From contig DAOVJU010000067.1 in assembly GCA_030632095.1 (NCBI GenBank), forward strand, positions 1 through 10,684: 10,684 nt of DNA. The letters run 5' to 3'. Below the pieces are notes generated by a model, which was given only the letters and a program-made list of their open reading frames with translations, was not told the DNA's origin and made no database searches. The DNA comes from Chlorobiota bacterium. Its GTDB lineage: Bacteria > Bacteroidota > Bacteroidia > Bacteroidales > B39-G9. How positions within the stretch are numbered: the first letter of the stretch is position 1; every line of letters begins with the position of its first letter. A program made the translations under genes and the position numbers. Below, one piece after another: positions 7,726-10,684 of the stretch.

Positions 7726-8097
7726 ATGCGTTATATTAGCTTTTTGATTCTTGCATTTTTAATGTTTTCCTGTAAAGAAGTTGATGAAACTGAATTGAAA
7801 AAAAACAGGAATATTTTAATAAGTCATAACTGGAATTTACCGCAAATAATTCAAGGAAGTTCACAATCAGTATATGTGTTTTTTTATTCTCCAACAATTT
7901 TTAATGATAATGGAACCGTATTTATAGGTATTGATTATGAAGATTTTTGGGAACTTGTAAATGAAAATACTGTTCGGTTTTTTAGTGCAGAAATTGACTG
8001 GAAAATATTAACCATTAATGATTCATTGCTTTATATTTCAATGTATAAAATGAATTCTTCAGAGTTTATTGTAGAATGTTCATATGAGGCAATGTAA
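7726..8097 (+). CDS. small lipocalin-like lipoprotein
   Basis: This is a 123-residue protein starting 8 bases after the stop of the barrel gene, so it almost certainly shares its mRNA. The lipobox LMFSC places the lipidated cysteine at C16. The following KEVDE resembles the K-(D/E)-rich lipoprotein export signal described in Capnocytophaga and relatives, which suggests, but does not prove, display on the cell surface. The rest (HNWNLPQI..., FNDNGTVFIG, FWELVNENTVRFF, WKILTINDSLLYI) follows the strand pattern of small Bacteroidota lipocalin-like domains: a W near the start, an FxxxG strand, W-x-L, then a closing xLTxxxLxI strand. I infer a beta-barrel or sandwich accessory protein for the surface locus. 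Ligand and role are unknown. Confidence 0.75.
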   Translation: MRYISFLILAFLMFSCKEVDETELKKNRNILISHNWNLPQIIQGSSQSVYVFFYSPTIFNDNGTVFIGIDYEDFWELVNENTVRFFSAEIDWKILTINDSLLYISMYKMNSSEFIVECSYEAM

Positions 8098-8121
8098 GGC
8101 TATTACCAATATTATGAATAA

Positions 8122-9489
8122 TTAATTATCATAAAATCTTATTATTTTATTTTGAATAAATCTGGAATTATTTTTTATAAGATCGTCATGTCCCTGGTTT
8201 GGAATCAGAAAGAATTCATAGTTCTCAAAAATTGGTAATAATTCAGATTTAATAAATTCGTATGGGGCAATAAAATCATATTCTGCTGAAATAAAAAGTG
8301 TGGGTACTGAATTTTCTTTAAAAGAATAATCAATATTAAATTGCCTGTAACATAAATTAAAAGTTAAATACCATCTGTTAATACTTTCTGTTAAAAAATG
8401 TCCTGTCCTTTTCAACTTAGCAGGTGGAAAAAATGAAATTGAATCATAATCATAAAAACTTGCACTACAACTTGTTTTTACAGCATAATCTCCCAGTACT
8501 AATTCATTAGTAAATTTGTCACTATATGTAGTATAAATCTGAATTATTTTTTTATAATCTTCATTTTTAGCCATTATAAGTGAATTGATAAAGTTTTTTG
8601 AACTATTATAACTATAAAGTTGTTGAAAAGCTGCAATGCCAAACTTTGACTCTTCAAAAAAGGAAATATTCTTTTTTAACGACCTGAAAATGCTTTCTGT
8701 ATCAAAATATTCGTCTTCAATTTCCCCCGTTAGAATTAAGTTATCAATTAGCAAATTTATTTTATTATTTATGATGAACGGATCATGTAGGTAGTAGCCA
8801 AATGGTCGTGCACCAATAAATACCATTTTATTAATATTGTTAGCATAATAATAAATATATAATTGCGCTATCATTGTGCCATAACTAAAGGCATAAAAAT
8901 TAATTTTTTCAATTTCAAGTGCCACTCTAACATCTTCAATATCTTGTATGACATCAAATTTGCTATAACCTTCAATATCAATTAAATTACGTTGAAATTT
9001 TGATGCTTCTTCTTCCCAAGTATAGACCAAATTTTTAAAGTTTTGCTCTTCAAATATGTTTTTTACCTTAATAATTTTTTTTACATCCGGACATTCCAGG
9101 ATAACAGAGCCTTCAACTCCACGATATCCAACCATAATTATGTCATGCTTATTAAGTAAATCTTCTGGAAAATTATTATTCCAAATATTAGAAGTTCCAG
9201 GGCCACCATTCAACAGAAAAACAGGTTCAGATTTAACAGAATCCAAAGCATTTACCTTTATTACAGGAATATTGATAAGTTTATATGGTTTTCTTCTGTT
9301 TTCCGGGACTATTAATACACCAAAATCAGCGTCATATCCTAAGAATGTTCCGGTTTTCATTATTAAATCACCTGCTTTGGCATTAGGTATTATTTGACCG
9401 GTAATATAATGATAAACCTGAGCCTTAACTTCATATGATGAAAGAATGATTGATATTGATATGACAAAAATCTTTTTATGAAGATTCAC
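8122..9489 (-). CDS. exported alpha/beta hydrolase, S33/TAP-like peptidase family
   Basis: The frame runs back to a TTG at 9540, giving 472 residues. I prefer the GTG at 9489 (455 residues): it is preceded by AGGGGAAAA, a rare Shine-Dalgarno-like site here, and then gives a normal signal peptide (VNLHKKIFVIS...EVKA|Q) with a Gln mature start. Numbering from the TTG, the NGGPG oxyanion motif is at 111-115, GYRGVEGS follows, and QDIEDVRVALEIEKINFYAFSYGT holds the nucleophile S219. The acid is D422 (SAEYD) and the base H451 (QGHDD). Order and spacing match tripeptidyl-aminopeptidase/prolyl-iminopeptidase-like S33 enzymes, so I infer a periplasmic or extracellular peptidase or esterase. Its nucleophile elbow is A-F-S-Y-G rather than G-x-S-x-G. 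It follows siaC-like DNA by 37 bases on the same strand. It converges on the lipoprotein gene, leaving 24 bases between them. Substrate is unknown. Confidence 0.88.
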   Translation of the reverse strand: MNLHKKIFVISISIILSSYEVKAQVYHYITGQIIPNAKAGDLIMKTGTFLGYDADFGVLIVPENRRKPYKLINIPVIKVNALDSVKSEPVFLLNGGPGTSNIWNNNFPEDLLNKHDIIMVGYRGVEGSVILECPDVKKIIKVKNIFEEQNFKNLVYTWEEEASKFQRNLIDIEGYSKFDVIQDIEDVRVALEIEKINFYAFSYGTMIAQLYIYYYANNINKMVFIGARPFGYYLHDPFIINNKINLLIDNLILTGEIEDEYFDTESIFRSLKKNISFFEESKFGIAAFQQLYSYNSSKNFINSLIMAKNEDYKKIIQIYTTYSDKFTNELVLGDYAVKTSCSASFYDYDSISFFPPAKLKRTGHFLTESINRWYLTFNLCYRQFNIDYSFKENSVPTLFISAEYDFIAPYEFIKSELLPIFENYEFFLIPNQGHDDLIKNNSRFIQNKIIRFYDN

Positions 9490-9498
9490 TTTTCCCCT
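9490..9498 (-). promoter_or_regulatory. Shine-Dalgarno-like site supporting a GTG start
   Basis: On the minus strand the bases just before the GTG at 9489 read AAGGGGAAAA. An AGGGGA core a few bases upstream of GTG is a good ribosome-binding site, whereas the upstream TTG at 9540 overlaps the end of the previous gene and would add 17 residues before the signal peptide. This favours GTG. Confidence 0.6.
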
Positions 9499-9526
9499 TT
9501 TCAGTTTATAGATTATTGAAAATGAA

Positions 9527-9904
9527 TTAATTGTATGCAATTAATTCATTGGGTATATTAACTATTTCAAAGAATGACTCACCTGCTTCTTCCATATCAT
9601 CATCTAATTCATTATAATACCATTTTATAAATACATTATTCCCTTTTTCATACATCTTTTCAAATACTTCTAAAATATCCAATATTTTTTTTGATGATGC
9701 CGTATTGAAATAATCCATTTTAAATTCAACTATAGTATTTTCGTTCGGACTCATTGCATACTTATTTATCCAGTCTAAAATTGGAGTATAAAACTCTCGT
9801 ACATCTTCCGGTATTGATCTCCCACTAAATTTAAACTTGCTACTATCTTTATCTAATACTATTTCCGGGAATTCATCCGTACCTTTAATTCGTAAACTTT
9901 CCAT
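9527..9904 (-). CDS. SiaC-family (DUF1987) regulatory phosphoprotein
   Basis: This is a 125-residue protein. The N-terminal half (GTDEFPEIVLDKDSSKFKFSGRSIPEDV...FYTPILDWINKY) and the MDYFNTASSKKILDIL segment match the SiaC/DUF1987 family. In Pseudomonas aeruginosa SiaC, Thr68 is the phosphorylation site switched by the SiaB kinase and SiaA phosphatase, and the unphosphorylated form activates the diguanylate cyclase SiaD. Here the threonine of YFNTASS is also residue 68, within the same motif. The full family length is present. No SiaB-like kinase, SiaA-like phosphatase or GGDEF protein is in the window, so any partner lies elsewhere. It is followed on the same strand by the exported hydrolase, probably as one transcript. 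Its partner in Bacteroidota, where c-di-GMP signalling is often sparse, is not known from this sequence. Confidence 0.88.
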   Translation of the reverse strand: MESLRIKGTDEFPEIVLDKDSSKFKFSGRSIPEDVREFYTPILDWINKYAMSPNENTIVEFKMDYFNTASSKKILDILEVFEKMYEKGNNVFIKWYYNELDDDMEEAGESFFEIVNIPNELIAYN

Positions 9905-10135
9905 ACATTATCTTTTTGGCTGTGATCATTAAACAGGAATCAAATATAATGAAAATAATTGATGCTTTTTTACATGTTAAAAGTACAAATTTACAAGTAC
10001 TAATTTGTGTATTTTAAGCTATATTTCTTTAATACAATTGGTAAATGAATTTTCTTTTTTTTTAATATTAAAGTATTTTTTGTTTTATTTAGTTTTTAGA
10101 CTGGACTCATAATTCAATTTACTAAATTGCATAGT
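9905..10135. promoter_or_regulatory. divergent intergenic region with repeated AAGTACnAATTT motif
   Basis: No gene is present in these 231 bases. Two tandem 14-base units, AAGTACAAATTTAC (9981-9994) and AAGTACTAATTTGT (9995-10008), match at 11 positions. Within them ACAAATT (9985-9991) and AATTTGT (10002-10008) form a perfect 7-bp inverted repeat with a 10-base spacer. Read on the minus strand, 9986-9993 is TAAATTTG, a full match to the Bacteroidota -7 box, placed about 80 bases before the siaC-like gene; no good -33 element was found. The motif may be an operator over that promoter. I could not place a convincing promoter for aroQ. Confidence 0.4.
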
Positions 10136-10555
10136 ATGAAAATAATTATAATTAACGGTCCAAACTTAAATTTAGTTGGCATTAGAGAGCAAAATGTTTA
10201 TGGAAATGAGAGTTTCGATGATTATTTTGAAAAAATAAATGATAAGTTCGAAAATGTTGATTTAGAATATTTTCAATCGAATATAGAAGGCGAAATAATA
10301 AATAAACTACACGAAGTTGGTTTTAGCTACGATGGAATAATTTTAAATGCAGGTGGTTATACACATACTTCGGTAAGCATTGCAGATGCAGTTAAATCAA
10401 TTAATACACCGGTTGTAGAAGTTCATATTTCTAACATTTTTGCAAGAGAGGATTACAGGCATAAATCGTTGATAGCGCCAAATTGTAAAGGATCTATAAT
10501 TGGATTTGGCCTGGATGTATATCGACTTGCAATTGAAAGCTTTTTAATAACCTGA
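10136..10555 (+). CDS. aroQ: type II 3-dehydroquinate dehydratase
   Basis: This enzyme converts 3-dehydroquinate to 3-dehydroshikimate, the third step of the shikimate pathway, in the cytoplasm as a dodecamer. The chain is 139 residues, close to the family norm of 140-150. The hallmark start KIIIINGPNLNLVG is present, then R17 and the catalytic Y22 (REQNVYG). N71 and H77 lie in NAGGYTHTS (usually NPGAYTHTS), H97 is in VEVHISN, and R108 is in REDYRHKS. The tail GFGLDVYRLAI is also typical. I chose the ATG at 10136: the upstream TTG at 10127 would add only three residues before the conserved first strand. The gene stands alone, divergent from siaC. The A for P and G for A changes in the N71 loop are mild departures, and all catalytic residues are kept. 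Confidence 0.96.
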   Translation: MKIIIINGPNLNLVGIREQNVYGNESFDDYFEKINDKFENVDLEYFQSNIEGEIINKLHEVGFSYDGIILNAGGYTHTSVSIADAVKSINTPVVEVHISNIFAREDYRHKSLIAPNCKGSIIGFGLDVYRLAIESFLIT

Positions 10556-10684
10556 GTTCGATATAAAATTATTATACAGCTTTTCGAGGTTTTTCAGAGG
10601 CAACACAGATTTTTGCAGAACTAACGGGTTAATTCAAGAAAATATGGGGAAGCATATGGAAAACCTCGAAATGCCCAAAGGGAA
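10556..10684. repeat. less AT-rich tail with a perfect 12-bp inverted repeat
   Basis: After aroQ there is no gene. TTTCGAGGTTTT (10582-10593) and AAAACCTCGAAA (10660-10671) are exact inverted copies separated by 66 bases; pairing can continue inward by a wobble and two more pairs. The segment is richer in G and C than the neighbouring intergenic DNA. It could be a structured RNA, part of a dispersed repeat, or the end of a mobile element; the window stops too soon to decide. No ordinary hairpin-plus-T terminator for aroQ was seen. Confidence 0.5.

Noticed and set aside
9056..9397. Plus-strand ORF of 113 codons
   Set aside because: It is antisense to the hydrolase gene over the NGGPG region, which is clearly the coding strand.
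10127..10135. TTG start for aroQ three codons upstream
   Set aside because: The ATG at 10136 begins exactly at the conserved first strand; the three extra residues have no support.

Overview
This is an AT-rich window (Bacteroidota-like) with long A/T intergenic stretches, few recognisable Shine-Dalgarno sites, and signal peptides that nearly all cleave just before Gln. It also carries short palindromes of the CCTACGG / CCCCGTAG kind that are common between Bacteroidota genes. I infer a marine or anaerobic Bacteroidales/Marinilabiliales-like bacterium; the genus cannot be read from this sequence.

Layout. (1) Positions 1-2244, minus strand: a large membrane protein cut by the window edge. It has a multi-pass GT-C/TMTC-like N-terminal half, then about six TPRs, then MORN_2/YwqK-like repeats. 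(2) Positions 2245-2829: a 585-base non-coding region with a cluster of REP-like palindromes and a candidate promoter for the next genes. (3) Positions 2830-8097, plus strand: a four-gene surface locus. It encodes two small secreted beta-rich proteins that look like distant paralogues, a 1195-residue outer-membrane protein (two Ig-like/NEW3-like domains, a long beta-barrel-like region, an SdrD_B-like domain, two carboxypeptidase-regulatory-like domains, and a C-terminal OmpA peptidoglycan-binding domain), and a small lipoprotein. A strong intrinsic terminator lies between the first and second genes. (4) Positions 8122-9904, minus strand: a SiaC-family (DUF1987) regulatory phosphoprotein followed closely by an exported S33/TAP-like alpha/beta hydrolase that appears to use a GTG start. 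(5) Positions 9905-10126: a divergent intergenic region with a small repeat/operator-like motif. (6) Positions 10136-10555, plus strand: type II 3-dehydroquinate dehydratase AroQ. (7) Positions 10556-10684: a less AT-rich tail with a perfect 12-bp inverted repeat and no gene.

How the genes may work together. The most interesting unit is 2830-8097. Two pilin-like secreted subunits sit beside a large barrel protein that carries its own periplasmic Ig-like domains and a peptidoglycan anchor, and a lipoprotein closes the cluster. By layout it resembles a chaperone-usher fimbrial locus, but with no separate chaperone gene. I propose, as inference only, a self-contained Bacteroidota surface-fibre or secretion system. 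The other genes are recognisable families: housekeeping aroQ, a signalling SiaC protein, an exported peptidase-like hydrolase, and a TMTC-like TPR membrane protein.
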